Positions 7,771 through 13,096 of a stretch of DNA of 13,096 nucleotides are shown piece after piece. Made by a program: the position numbers and the translations under genes. The stretch comes from Rhodospirillaceae bacterium (GTDB taxonomy: Bacteria > Pseudomonadota > Alphaproteobacteria > Dongiales > Dongiaceae): the NCBI GenBank assembly GCA_016794075.1, contig JAEUKU010000307.1:1-13096 (forward strand). Reading direction: 5' to 3'. The notes beneath the pieces are model-generated. The model had not been told where the DNA came from, did not search any database, and saw only the letters and a program-made list of their open reading frames with translations. Numbering within the stretch: the stretch's first letter is position 1; every line of letters begins with the position of its first letter.

Positions 7771-7859
7771 ACCCTGACGCCCGCCCGAACAGCTCCGAAC
7801 TCACCCAGTTGAAGGCGTGCTTGTGGCGCATGGCGCACCAGGCAGTTTGACCTCGGCAG
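7771..7859. other. Convergent gap between HxlR and GntR genes
   Basis: This 89-base gap separates two genes that face each other. An imperfect hairpin can be drawn at 7818-7844 with a wobble pair and a bulge, but it lacks a T tract. I find no gene or clear terminator here. Confidence 0.5.
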
Positions 7860-8759
7860 CTAGCTCGACAGTTTCGCCGATGTCGAGCGTATCAGCGTCT
7901 CCTTGGCCGAAGCCATGTGTGCGCGACAGGCAAGCTGCACGATCGAGGGATTCCTGCTCTGCAGCGCGTCGATATAGGTGATGTGCTCGCGGATCGCGAC
8001 TTCGTTGCGCTCGCGCTCGTCGCGCTTGTTCCATTGGTAGTGGTAGTGGAAGATCAGCGTGATGATGTCGAAGAAATCCTCGATGAACCGATTGGGCGCG
8101 GCGAAATTGATCAGCCGGTGGAAGCGGCTGTCGAGATCGGAAAAGTCATGATAGCGCCGGTCGACATCCTGCAGCAGGGAAACGTGCTCGGCCCGTAGCG
8201 ATTCGAGCTTCTGCCAGAGCAGCGAGCTGTCGGGCAAGGTGGCGAACGCCATCGCCGAGCGCAGCTCGAACATCTCCCGGATCTCGAACAGCTCGAGCGC
8301 GAAGCGCTCCGTGAATCCCTTGAACAGCCAGCCCGCGTTCGGCCGCTTCTCGATCAGGCCGAAGCGCTGGAACCGGTTCAGGAATTCGCGAATGCCCGTC
8401 GTCGCCACGCCGAACTGGCGGGCGAGTTCCGCCTCGTTGATGCTGGTTCCCGGTCGGGTGTTTCCGCGCAGCATCCAGTCCATGAAGCGCTGCTCGACCT
8501 GCTCCGACATGGGTACCGTCTCGGCATCCGGAAAGCGCATGGCCGCCACGTCCGCCGCGCGCACGAAACGCTGCCGGCCGCTGCCGCCAATGGCGCCGCG
8601 CTCCTCCAGCGTGGCGAGGATCTTGCGGACCGTCGTGCGGCTGACATTGAGGCGCGCCCCGAGGTCGTTCTCGGACGGCAATGCCTCGCCATCGCCGAGC
8701 GAAGCGACCACGGTCACCGCATCGTTGAAAGCCCGCTTGAACACCGCGTCGGTCTTCAT
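7860..8759 (-). CDS. GntR-family regulator with two winged-helix domains and an FCD domain
   Basis: This 299-residue protein appears to hold two successive GntR-type DNA-binding domains. The first has ALPSENDLGARLNVSRTTVRKILATLEERGAI (about 26-57). The second has INEAELARQFGVATTGIREFLNRFQRFGLIEKRPNAGWLFKGFT (about 107-150). A helical FCD effector domain follows (about 153-299). Its metal-binding set seems complete: Asp210, His214, His259 and His281 in DSRFHRLI, REHITYIDAL and CRAHM. FCD regulators usually sense carboxylic or sugar acids and are about 220-250 residues with one DNA-binding domain, so this one is long by a whole domain. The start is ATG 8759 with GGAG seven bases upstream; a GTG directly before it is less well spaced. 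It is divergent from the sugar transport operon and is its likely repressor, with itself as a second target. From memory, E. coli LgoR of the L-galactonate genes is of similar size. Confidence 0.9.
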   Translation of the reverse strand: MKTDAVFKRAFNDAVTVVASLGDGEALPSENDLGARLNVSRTTVRKILATLEERGAIGGSGRQRFVRAADVAAMRFPDAETVPMSEQVEQRFMDWMLRGNTRPGTSINEAELARQFGVATTGIREFLNRFQRFGLIEKRPNAGWLFKGFTERFALELFEIREMFELRSAMAFATLPDSSLLWQKLESLRAEHVSLLQDVDRRYHDFSDLDSRFHRLINFAAPNRFIEDFFDIITLIFHYHYQWNKRDERERNEVAIREHITYIDALQSRNPSIVQLACRAHMASAKETLIRSTSAKLSS

Positions 8760-8864
8760 CACGCTTCTCCACGCCTCTCCAGTTCCTTGATTGTCATTTT
8801 AATCTATAAAAAACACATTGACCACCCTGCTTGGTTGGATTTTGTCTATAAAAAAATTCACGCG
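8760..8864. promoter_or_regulatory. Divergent regulator / transport-operon promoter region
   Basis: This roughly 105-base gap lies between the GntR gene and the permease gene and is much richer in A and T (8790-8860) than the rest of the window. It holds an imperfect direct repeat, listed separately, and a TTGACC at 8818-8823. The best TATAAA-like -10 sites sit inside the repeat copies, but none is at the usual 16-18 bases from a good -35, so I do not assign a promoter. No ribosome site precedes ATG 8865. Confidence 0.6.
8796..8856 (+). repeat. Imperfect direct repeat, candidate regulator binding sites
   Basis: The element ATTTT-TCTATAAAAAA occurs twice, at 8796-8813 and 8839-8856. The copies differ only in the linker between the halves (AA in the first, G in the second) and in A-tract length. 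The TCTATAAAAAA cores start 42 bases apart, close to four DNA turns, so both sites would face the same side of the helix. The first copy also contains TTTTA-N5-TAAAA dyad symmetry. Position between a regulator and its probable target operon suggests operators for the two-domain GntR protein. Chance similarity of A/T-rich tracts is the main alternative. Confidence 0.55.
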
Positions 8865-9929
8865 ATGGGGAGAACTGTGGTCAACGTGGCGGACGAACGG
8901 CCCGATATTGCGGCGGATGCTGCAAGCGAACGCACGTCGGGCGGCTCCGCCCTGATCGCGCTCAGCCTGCGCCTGCTGAGCATCGGGCCGCTGCTGATCC
9001 TGGTGCTGCTGGCCGGCACCATCGGCTTGCTCACCCCCGCCTTCCTGACGCCCGGCAATCTGGGCAACATCGTCGCCCAGACGGCGGTCATCGCCACCGT
9101 CGCAATCGGCCAGCACCTCGTCATCCTCACCCGGGGCATCGACCTCTCGGTGGGCGCCAATCTCGCGCTCGCCACCGTTATCGGCAGCCTGGTCTTCCGT
9201 CAGGTCGATTCCGCCGCGCTCGTCATGGCGGCCATGGCGCTCTCCGGTGCCCTCGTGGGCGCCGTCAACGGCATCGCCTATGTCTACGGGCGGTTGCCGC
9301 ATCCCTTCATCATCACCCTGGCGACGCTGAGCATCTGCCGGGGCCTGGCGCTGGAGCTGGCGGTGGGTCACACGACCATGCGCGGCATGCCCGAAGGCAT
9401 CGCGGCGCTCGGCCGTTCGACTTCCTTCGGCCTTCCCAGTTCCTTCTTCGTGGTCGCGGGTGTCGCCGCGCTGGTCCTGGTGATGGCGAAGGCGATGGTC
9501 TGGGGCCGCTGGATCTATGCCGTCGGCGGTCAGCCGGAAGCCGCCGTCCAGATGGGAATTCCCGTCAAGGGCGTGCTGGTGACGACCTATGTGCTCTCCG
9601 GCCTGTGCGCCGGCATCGGGGCCGTCATCCTCGCCGGCCGGACCGAAGCCGGGTCGCCGCTCTACGGCAACCTGCTCGAGCTCGACACCATCGCGGCCGT
9701 GATCATCGGCGGCGCGAGCTTCCTCGGCGGACGCGGCCATATCGGCCACGCGCTGGTTGGCGCCGTCATGATCGGCGTCATCCGCAACGCCCTAAATCTG
9801 CTGGGCGTCGACGTGTTTTTCCAGATGATCGCCATCGGTCTCATCATCGTCCTGGCGGTCGAGGCCGACGTGCTGCGCAATTGGCTGGAGGCGCGCGCAC
9901 GGGTGCTGCAGGCGGCGAGGGCGCCATGA
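8865..9929 (+). CDS. Sugar ABC transporter permease, RbsC/FrcC type
   Basis: This is the membrane subunit of a carbohydrate-uptake transporter of the ribose/fructose class (CUT2), a homodimer in the inner membrane. The 354-residue product has a polar N-terminus of about 28 residues, then eight to ten hydrophobic segments beginning with LLSIGPLLILVLLAGTIGLL. The family's conserved block GQHLVILTRGIDLSVGANLALA lies at about 82-103, PHPFIITLATLSICRGLAL follows at about 145, and GNLLELDTIAAVIIGGASFLGGRGH near 270 includes the region that contacts the ATPase. The start is uncertain. ATG 8865 has no ribosome site; GGGGAG at 8867-8872 would better serve the in-frame GTG at 8877 although its spacing is tight. 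Sequence upstream in the same frame is promoter DNA. The stop overlaps the ATPase start (ATGA). It is the first gene of the operon facing the GntR regulator. Confidence 0.93.
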   Translation: MGRTVVNVADERPDIAADAASERTSGGSALIALSLRLLSIGPLLILVLLAGTIGLLTPAFLTPGNLGNIVAQTAVIATVAIGQHLVILTRGIDLSVGANLALATVIGSLVFRQVDSAALVMAAMALSGALVGAVNGIAYVYGRLPHPFIITLATLSICRGLALELAVGHTTMRGMPEGIAALGRSTSFGLPSSFFVVAGVAALVLVMAKAMVWGRWIYAVGGQPEAAVQMGIPVKGVLVTTYVLSGLCAGIGAVILAGRTEAGSPLYGNLLELDTIAAVIIGGASFLGGRGHIGHALVGAVMIGVIRNALNLLGVDVFFQMIAIGLIIVLAVEADVLRNWLEARARVLQAARAP

Positions 9930-10684
9930 CGACCCCGCCCCCGGTTCTCGCGATCCGTCGGGCCGAGAAACGCTTCGGCGCCGTCCACGCCCTGAAGAGC
10001 GTCAGCCTCGAGGCGCATCGCGGCCAGGTCCTGGCCCTGCTCGGCGACAACGGCGCCGGCAAGTCCACGCTGGTGAAGTGCATCAGCGGCGTCCACGCAC
10101 TCGACGAAGGCGAGATCCTGCTCGACGGTGAAGCGGTCGCCATCCATTCGCCCGCGGCGGCCCGCCGCTTCGGGATCGAGACGGTCTACCAGGACCTCGC
10201 CTTGTTCGACACTCTGACGCCGGCGCAGAACTTCTATTGCGGGCGTGAAATCGCCTTCCCGTCATGGCTTCCGCAGGGGCTGCGGCTGCTGAAGGGCCGC
10301 GCCATGGACCGGCAAGCGGCGGCCGTGCTCGACCGCCTCAAGGTCAAGCTGCCCAGATTCGATGCCCCGGTGGCGCTCATGTCGGGCGGCCAGCGCCAGG
10401 CGATCGCGGTCGCCCGCGCCACCGTCTTCGCCCGGAAGGTGGTGATTCTTGATGAGCCCACGGCGGCGCTTGGCGTGCGCGAGTCGCGGAAGGTTCTCGA
10501 CCTCGTCGCGCAGCTGCGCGCGGAAGGCAATGCCGTGATCCTCATCACCCACAACATGGAGCATGTGATCGAGCTTGCCGATCGCGCGGTCGTGCTCCGC
10601 CAAGGACGAAAAGTCGGCGAGTTGAAGCCCACGCGCGCCAACCAGCAGGAACTGGTTTCGATGATTGTCGGCGCCGAGGCTTGA
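9926..10684 (+). CDS. Sugar ABC transporter ATP-binding protein, single-domain FrcA type
   Basis: This 252-residue cytoplasmic ATPase powers the adjacent permease. It has all the nucleotide-binding motifs: Walker A GDNGAGKST (40-48), Q-loop VYQDLALF (about 87-94), signature MSGGQRQ (152-158), Walker B KVVILDEPTAAL (171-182) and the switch histidine in LITHNM (about 206-211). Ribose-type systems often use a fused double ATPase of about 500 residues (RbsA). Here there is one domain only, as in rhizobial FrcA, so it should act as a homodimer. ATG 9926 overlaps the permease stop in an ATGA junction, which points to coupled translation. The frame is open upstream to 9605 inside the permease gene, but that part is an arginine-rich shadow. 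It is followed by a 74-base gap with a hairpin before the binding-protein gene. Confidence 0.95.
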   Translation: MTTPPPVLAIRRAEKRFGAVHALKSVSLEAHRGQVLALLGDNGAGKSTLVKCISGVHALDEGEILLDGEAVAIHSPAAARRFGIETVYQDLALFDTLTPAQNFYCGREIAFPSWLPQGLRLLKGRAMDRQAAAVLDRLKVKLPRFDAPVALMSGGQRQAIAVARATVFARKVVILDEPTAALGVRESRKVLDLVAQLRAEGNAVILITHNMEHVIELADRAVVLRQGRKVGELKPTRANQQELVSMIVGAEA

Positions 10685-10689
10685 CGCAA

Positions 10690-10710
10690 TCGCCACGCGA
10701 GACGTGGCGA
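10690..10710 (+). other. Intercistronic hairpin upstream of the binding-protein gene
   Basis: TCGCCACG (10690-10697) pairs perfectly with CGTGGCGA (10703-10710) around a CGAGA loop. It starts six bases after the ATPase stop codon. No T tract follows, so an intrinsic terminator is unlikely. An RNA processing point or a 5' protective structure for the binding-protein message is more plausible. Confidence 0.55.
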
Positions 10711-10758
10711 AGAAAGGGTCGCTTCACCTCGACGCGATCCACATGGGAGGAGAAGGAG

Positions 10759-11670
10759 ATGAGACTAAGACTGCTGTTGGGAGGCTTGGCACTCGCTGCG
10801 GCCTGTAGCGGCCCTGCCCTCGCCGATACCGTGAAGATCGGCTTCATCACCAAGTTCCCGGTGCCGTTTTTCGCCACCATGGAGGACGCCGCAAAGGCTT
10901 ACGCCGCGGCCAATCCAGGCGTGGAGATCGAGTTCGGCCAGGGCACTTCGGCCACGGACATCGAGGGGCAGATCGCCCTCATCGAATCCATGGTGACCAG
11001 GGGCGTGCAAGGGATCGCCCTCACTCCGGTCGATCCGACGGTGGCACCTGCGCTTGACAAGGCGATCGCGCAGGGCGTGAAGGTCGTCCTCATGGACAAC
11101 GACATTCCAGGCTGGACTGGCCGCACGGCATTGGCGACGACCAACAACTACAATGCCGGCAAAATCGCCGGCGAATACCTGAAGACCGTGCTGAAGACAG
11201 GCGACACCCTGGGCATCCTCGAGGGCGTCCCGGGCGTCCCGTCCCTCGACGACCGGGTCAAAGGCATGCTCGACGGGCTCAAGGGTGTCGAGGTCGAGAT
11301 CGTCGGCAAAGGCGCCACCAACTGCACCGAGGAACTCGGCATCTCGGTCGCGGAGGATCTGCTGACGAAGCACCCGGAACTCAAGGCGATCTTCGCGGCC
11401 TGCGGTCCGCCGGCCGCCGGAGCCGCCCAGGCGATCAAGAACGCCGGCATTCCCGGCGACAAGATCGTCCTCGCGGGCTTCGATTTCTGCTGCGGCGAGC
11501 AGGAGGCCCTCGAAGCCGGGATCGAAGATGCCACCGTGGCCCAGTTCCCGACCAAGATGGCGGAGCTCGGCGTGGATTCGCTGGTCAAAGCGATCCGCGG
11601 CGAAAAGGTGGAATCGCTCATCGATTCTGGCGCCGCCTTAGTCACCAAGGATAACATGGCGACCTTCTAG
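10759..11670 (+). CDS. Periplasmic sugar-binding protein of the ABC transporter, RbsB type
   Basis: This 303-residue protein captures the substrate in the periplasm and delivers it to the permease. It opens with a signal peptide (MRLRLLLGGLALAAACSGPALA) probably cut after residue 22. The mature two-lobe fold starts with DTVKIGFITKFPVPFF, includes IESMVTRGVQGIALTPVDPTV (about 75-95), the hinge-side VVLMDNDIPGW (about 109-119) and NYNAGKIAGEYL (about 130-141), all typical of pentose/hexose binders. ATG 10759 is chosen because GGGAGGAGAAGGAG (10745-10758) gives an excellent ribosome site and the signal peptide begins there; the frame is open back to 10681. The mature protein has four cysteines (189, 215, 244, 245), including a CC pair in GFDFCCGEQEA where related proteins usually have GFDA, so disulfides are possible. 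The ligand cannot be read from sequence. Hairpins lie on both sides of the gene. A lipobox reading of AAAC is weak. Confidence 0.93.
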   Translation: MRLRLLLGGLALAAACSGPALADTVKIGFITKFPVPFFATMEDAAKAYAAANPGVEIEFGQGTSATDIEGQIALIESMVTRGVQGIALTPVDPTVAPALDKAIAQGVKVVLMDNDIPGWTGRTALATTNNYNAGKIAGEYLKTVLKTGDTLGILEGVPGVPSLDDRVKGMLDGLKGVEVEIVGKGATNCTEELGISVAEDLLTKHPELKAIFAACGPPAAGAAQAIKNAGIPGDKIVLAGFDFCCGEQEALEAGIEDATVAQFPTKMAELGVDSLVKAIRGEKVESLIDSGAALVTKDNMATF

Positions 11671-11675
11671 AGCTC

Positions 11676-11708
11676 GGCACGGGGGCCGGTGAACCCGGCC
11701 CCCGTGCC
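11676..11708 (+). other. Strong GC-rich hairpin after the binding-protein gene
   Basis: GGCACGGGGGCCGG (11676-11689) pairs over all 14 bases with CCGGCCCCCGTGCC (11695-11708) around the loop TGAAC. It begins five bases after the binding-protein stop codon and lies 43 bases before the dehydrogenase start. The following CTCTTGCCGATT has few T residues, so complete termination is doubtful. Partial termination, or protection of the upstream message from 3' decay as seen after other binding-protein genes, fits better. Confidence 0.7.
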
Positions 11709-11751
11709 CTCTTGCCGATTGTGCTGCGTATTTCGAGCGCGGAGGGGTGGC

Positions 11752-12771
11752 GTGCAGAACATAGATGCCCTCGTTTGCTGCGAGCCTGGCCGCCTCGAAA
11801 TCGTGCAGCGGCCCGCCCCACACCCGGAATCCGGTTGCGCGCTGGTCCGCCCCCGGCGGGTCGGAATCTGCGGCACCGACTACCACATCTTTCAAGGCAA
11901 GCACCCGTTCCTGCATTATCCGCGGGTGATGGGACATGAGCTTGCGGTGGAGGTTGTCGAGGCTTCCGCGCAATCCGGACTTGCGAAAGGCGAGATCTGC
12001 GTCGTCAATCCCTATCTGTCCTGCGGCCGCTGCATCGCCTGCAGGGCCGGAAAGACCAATTGCTGCGCCAACATCTCCGTCCTGGGCGTGCATCAGGATG
12101 GCGGGCTGGCCGGGCTGCTCTCCGTGCCCGAGTCCAACCTGATCAAGGCCGTGGGCTTGACCGCGGACGAATGTGCAGCGGTGGAATTCCTGTCGATCGG
12201 GGCGCATGCGGTGCGCCGGGGCGGCGTCACGGGCCGCGACAGGGTGCTGGTGGTCGGCGCCGGCCCGATCGGCCTTGGCGTCACGTTGTTCGCGCGCGCG
12301 TCGGGGGCCAGTGTGGCAGTGCTGGACCGGTCGGAGGAACGCGTCGCGACGGCGCAAACGATCGCGGGCGCCGCCGCGCTGCCGGCGGACGGCGATACTT
12401 CAGCCGCAGTGCGCGCCTTTACCGATGGCGACGGCTTCGACATCGTGTTCGATGCGACCGGCAGCCAGGCGGCCATGGAAAAAGGCTTCGACTTCGTGGC
12501 GAATGGCGGCCGCTATGTGCTGGTCAGCGTCATCAAGGAGACCATCACCTTCATGGATCCGGACTTCCACCGCAAGGAAATGACCTTGTTCGGCAGCCGC
12601 AATGCCACGAACGACGATTTCCGCCGGGTGATCGACGCCATTCGCGGCGGCGACATCCCGATCGGCCGACTGGTCACCCATCGCACGACGCTCGGCAACG
12701 CGGCGAGCTCGATCCCGGTCTGGGCCAATCAGAAGGCCGGGCTGATCAAGGCGCTCATCGAAATTGACTGA
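11752..12771 (+). CDS. Zinc-dependent sugar-acid/polyol dehydrogenase, LgoD/RspB-like
   Basis: This 339-residue medium-chain dehydrogenase oxidises a secondary alcohol with NAD(P)+. The catalytic zinc ligands are Cys40 (VGICGTD), His62-Glu63 (MGHELA) and probably Glu145. The structural zinc site is Cys91, Cys94, Cys97 and Cys104/105 (CGRCIACRAGKTNCC). The Rossmann motif VVGAGPIGLG is at about 167-176. Conserved stretches such as NCC-ISVLGVHQDGG, AHAVRR and KEMTLFGSRNAT match, from memory, E. coli LgoD (L-galactonate to D-tagaturonate) and RspB-type L-gulonate 5-dehydrogenases more than threonine or sorbitol dehydrogenases. GTG 11752 was chosen because GGAGGGG at 11741-11747 precedes it; the frame stays open upstream but crosses the hairpin. 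The next gene, another sugar-acid or polyol oxidoreductase, starts inside the end of this one. A polyol substrate cannot be excluded. Confidence 0.88.
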   Translation: MQNIDALVCCEPGRLEIVQRPAPHPESGCALVRPRRVGICGTDYHIFQGKHPFLHYPRVMGHELAVEVVEASAQSGLAKGEICVVNPYLSCGRCIACRAGKTNCCANISVLGVHQDGGLAGLLSVPESNLIKAVGLTADECAAVEFLSIGAHAVRRGGVTGRDRVLVVGAGPIGLGVTLFARASGASVAVLDRSEERVATAQTIAGAAALPADGDTSAAVRAFTDGDGFDIVFDATGSQAAMEKGFDFVANGGRYVLVSVIKETITFMDPDFHRKEMTLFGSRNATNDDFRRVIDAIRGGDIPIGRLVTHRTTLGNAASSIPVWANQKAGLIKALIEID

Positions 12772-13096
12772 GAACGCAAGCGCATCGCGGCTATCCGCCG
12801 CCTGTCCCGCTGTCCGGCTGCCATATGACCGCTCCAACATCACGCCGGGCATCGTGCATCTCGGCATCGGCGCGTTCCATCGCGCGCATATGGCGGTGTA
12901 TGTGGACGACGTCCTGCGGCTGGATCCTTCCTGGGGAATCATCGGCGCCTCGCTCCGCCGGCCTGATACGCGGAACGCGCTGGCGCCTCAGGACTTCCTC
13001 TACACGCTGCTGACGCGGAGCCCGGCCGGCGCCACCGCCCGGATCGTCGGAGCCATCCTCGGTGTCCTCGATGCGGCAACGCAGCGGCGCGACCTC
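12764..13096 (+). CDS. Mannitol dehydrogenase-family oxidoreductase, N-terminal part
   Basis: This reading frame runs off the right edge after 111 codons. It contains the family's N-terminal signature TPGIVHLGIGAFHRAHMAVYVDDVL (about 27-51), the NAD-binding GxGxFHRAH region of mannitol 2-dehydrogenase, D-fructuronate reductase (UxuB) and tagaturonate reductase (UxaB), then SWGIIGASLRRPDTRNALAPQDFLYTLLTR. These enzymes interconvert a 2-keto sugar or keto-uronate and the corresponding alcohol with NAD(P)H. The start is inferred as TTG 12764, which overlaps the end of the zinc dehydrogenase by eight bases: an in-frame stop lies at 12743, there is no ATG or GTG before the signature, and MTENASASRL resembles family N-termini. 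No strong ribosome site is visible, so coupled translation is likely. Next to an LgoD/RspB-like enzyme, a fructuronate or tagaturonate reductase role is attractive, but the residues that separate it from mannitol dehydrogenase lie outside the window. Confidence 0.85.
   Translation, partial: MTENASASRLSAACPAVRLPYDRSNITPGIVHLGIGAFHRAHMAVYVDDVLRLDPSWGIIGASLRRPDTRNALAPQDFLYTLLTRSPAGATARIVGAILGVLDAATQRRDL

Noticed and set aside
7818..7844. Hairpin between the HxlR and GntR genes as a terminator
   Set aside because: The stem needs a wobble pair and a bulge and no T tract follows on either strand.
8787..8864. Permease N-terminal extension from TTG 8787
   Set aside because: The added residues would be coded by the AT-rich promoter region with the direct repeat and do not look like a permease N-terminus.
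10759..10830. Lipoprotein signal in the sugar-binding protein
   Set aside because: The AAAC sequence fits the lipobox poorly and a normal cleavage site (PALA before Asp) lies just after it.
11676..11708. Strong hairpin as a full intrinsic terminator ending the operon
   Set aside because: No U-rich run follows and the downstream dehydrogenase genes are co-oriented at close spacing, so read-through is expected.

Overview
The window looks like chromosomal DNA of a GC-rich alphaproteobacterium. Genes are tightly packed, long shadow reading frames run opposite the real genes, and the families (a PutA without the ribbon-helix-helix domain, a one-domain FrcA-type sugar ATPase, an HxlR regulator with a long tail) fit Rhodospirillales or Rhizobiales. 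That placement is an impression, not a phylogenetic result. I see no rRNA, tRNA, CRISPR array, insertion sequence, integrase or attachment site.

Left part (1-5483). The end of purE and a complete purK form a purine-biosynthesis pair on the + strand. They converge on a minus-strand unit of putA (proline to glutamate, bifunctional) followed 4 bases later by an unassigned ATP-grasp-type protein.

Middle part (5484-7770). Divergent from putA is an alpha/beta hydrolase that keeps every active-site residue I remember from fluoroacetate dehalogenase. It converges, 13 bases between stop codons, on a small four-helix membrane protein of unknown function. The membrane protein is transcribed away from an HxlR-type regulator with a C-terminal SCP2-like region. 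A perfect 8+7+8 inverted repeat lies between them and is a candidate operator.

Right part (7860-13096). A GntR/FCD regulator with two tandem winged-helix domains is divergent from an apparent five-gene operon: RbsC-type permease, single-domain sugar ATPase, periplasmic binding protein, LgoD/RspB-like zinc dehydrogenase, and a mannitol-dehydrogenase-family oxidoreductase that starts at a TTG inside the preceding gene and runs off the window. The shared AT-rich promoter region carries an imperfect direct repeat about 42 bases apart. Strong hairpins lie on both sides of the binding-protein cistron. The most economical reading is import of a sugar, polyol or sugar acid, oxidation to a keto intermediate by the zinc enzyme, then reduction by the mannitol-dehydrogenase-like enzyme, as in known L-gulonate/L-galactonate routes; the substrate is inferred only.

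Nothing here is a clearly new molecular system. The points most worth following are the two-headed GntR regulator with its direct-repeat promoter, the dehalogenase-like hydrolase, the ATP-grasp gene coupled to putA, and the HxlR/membrane-protein pair with its palindrome.
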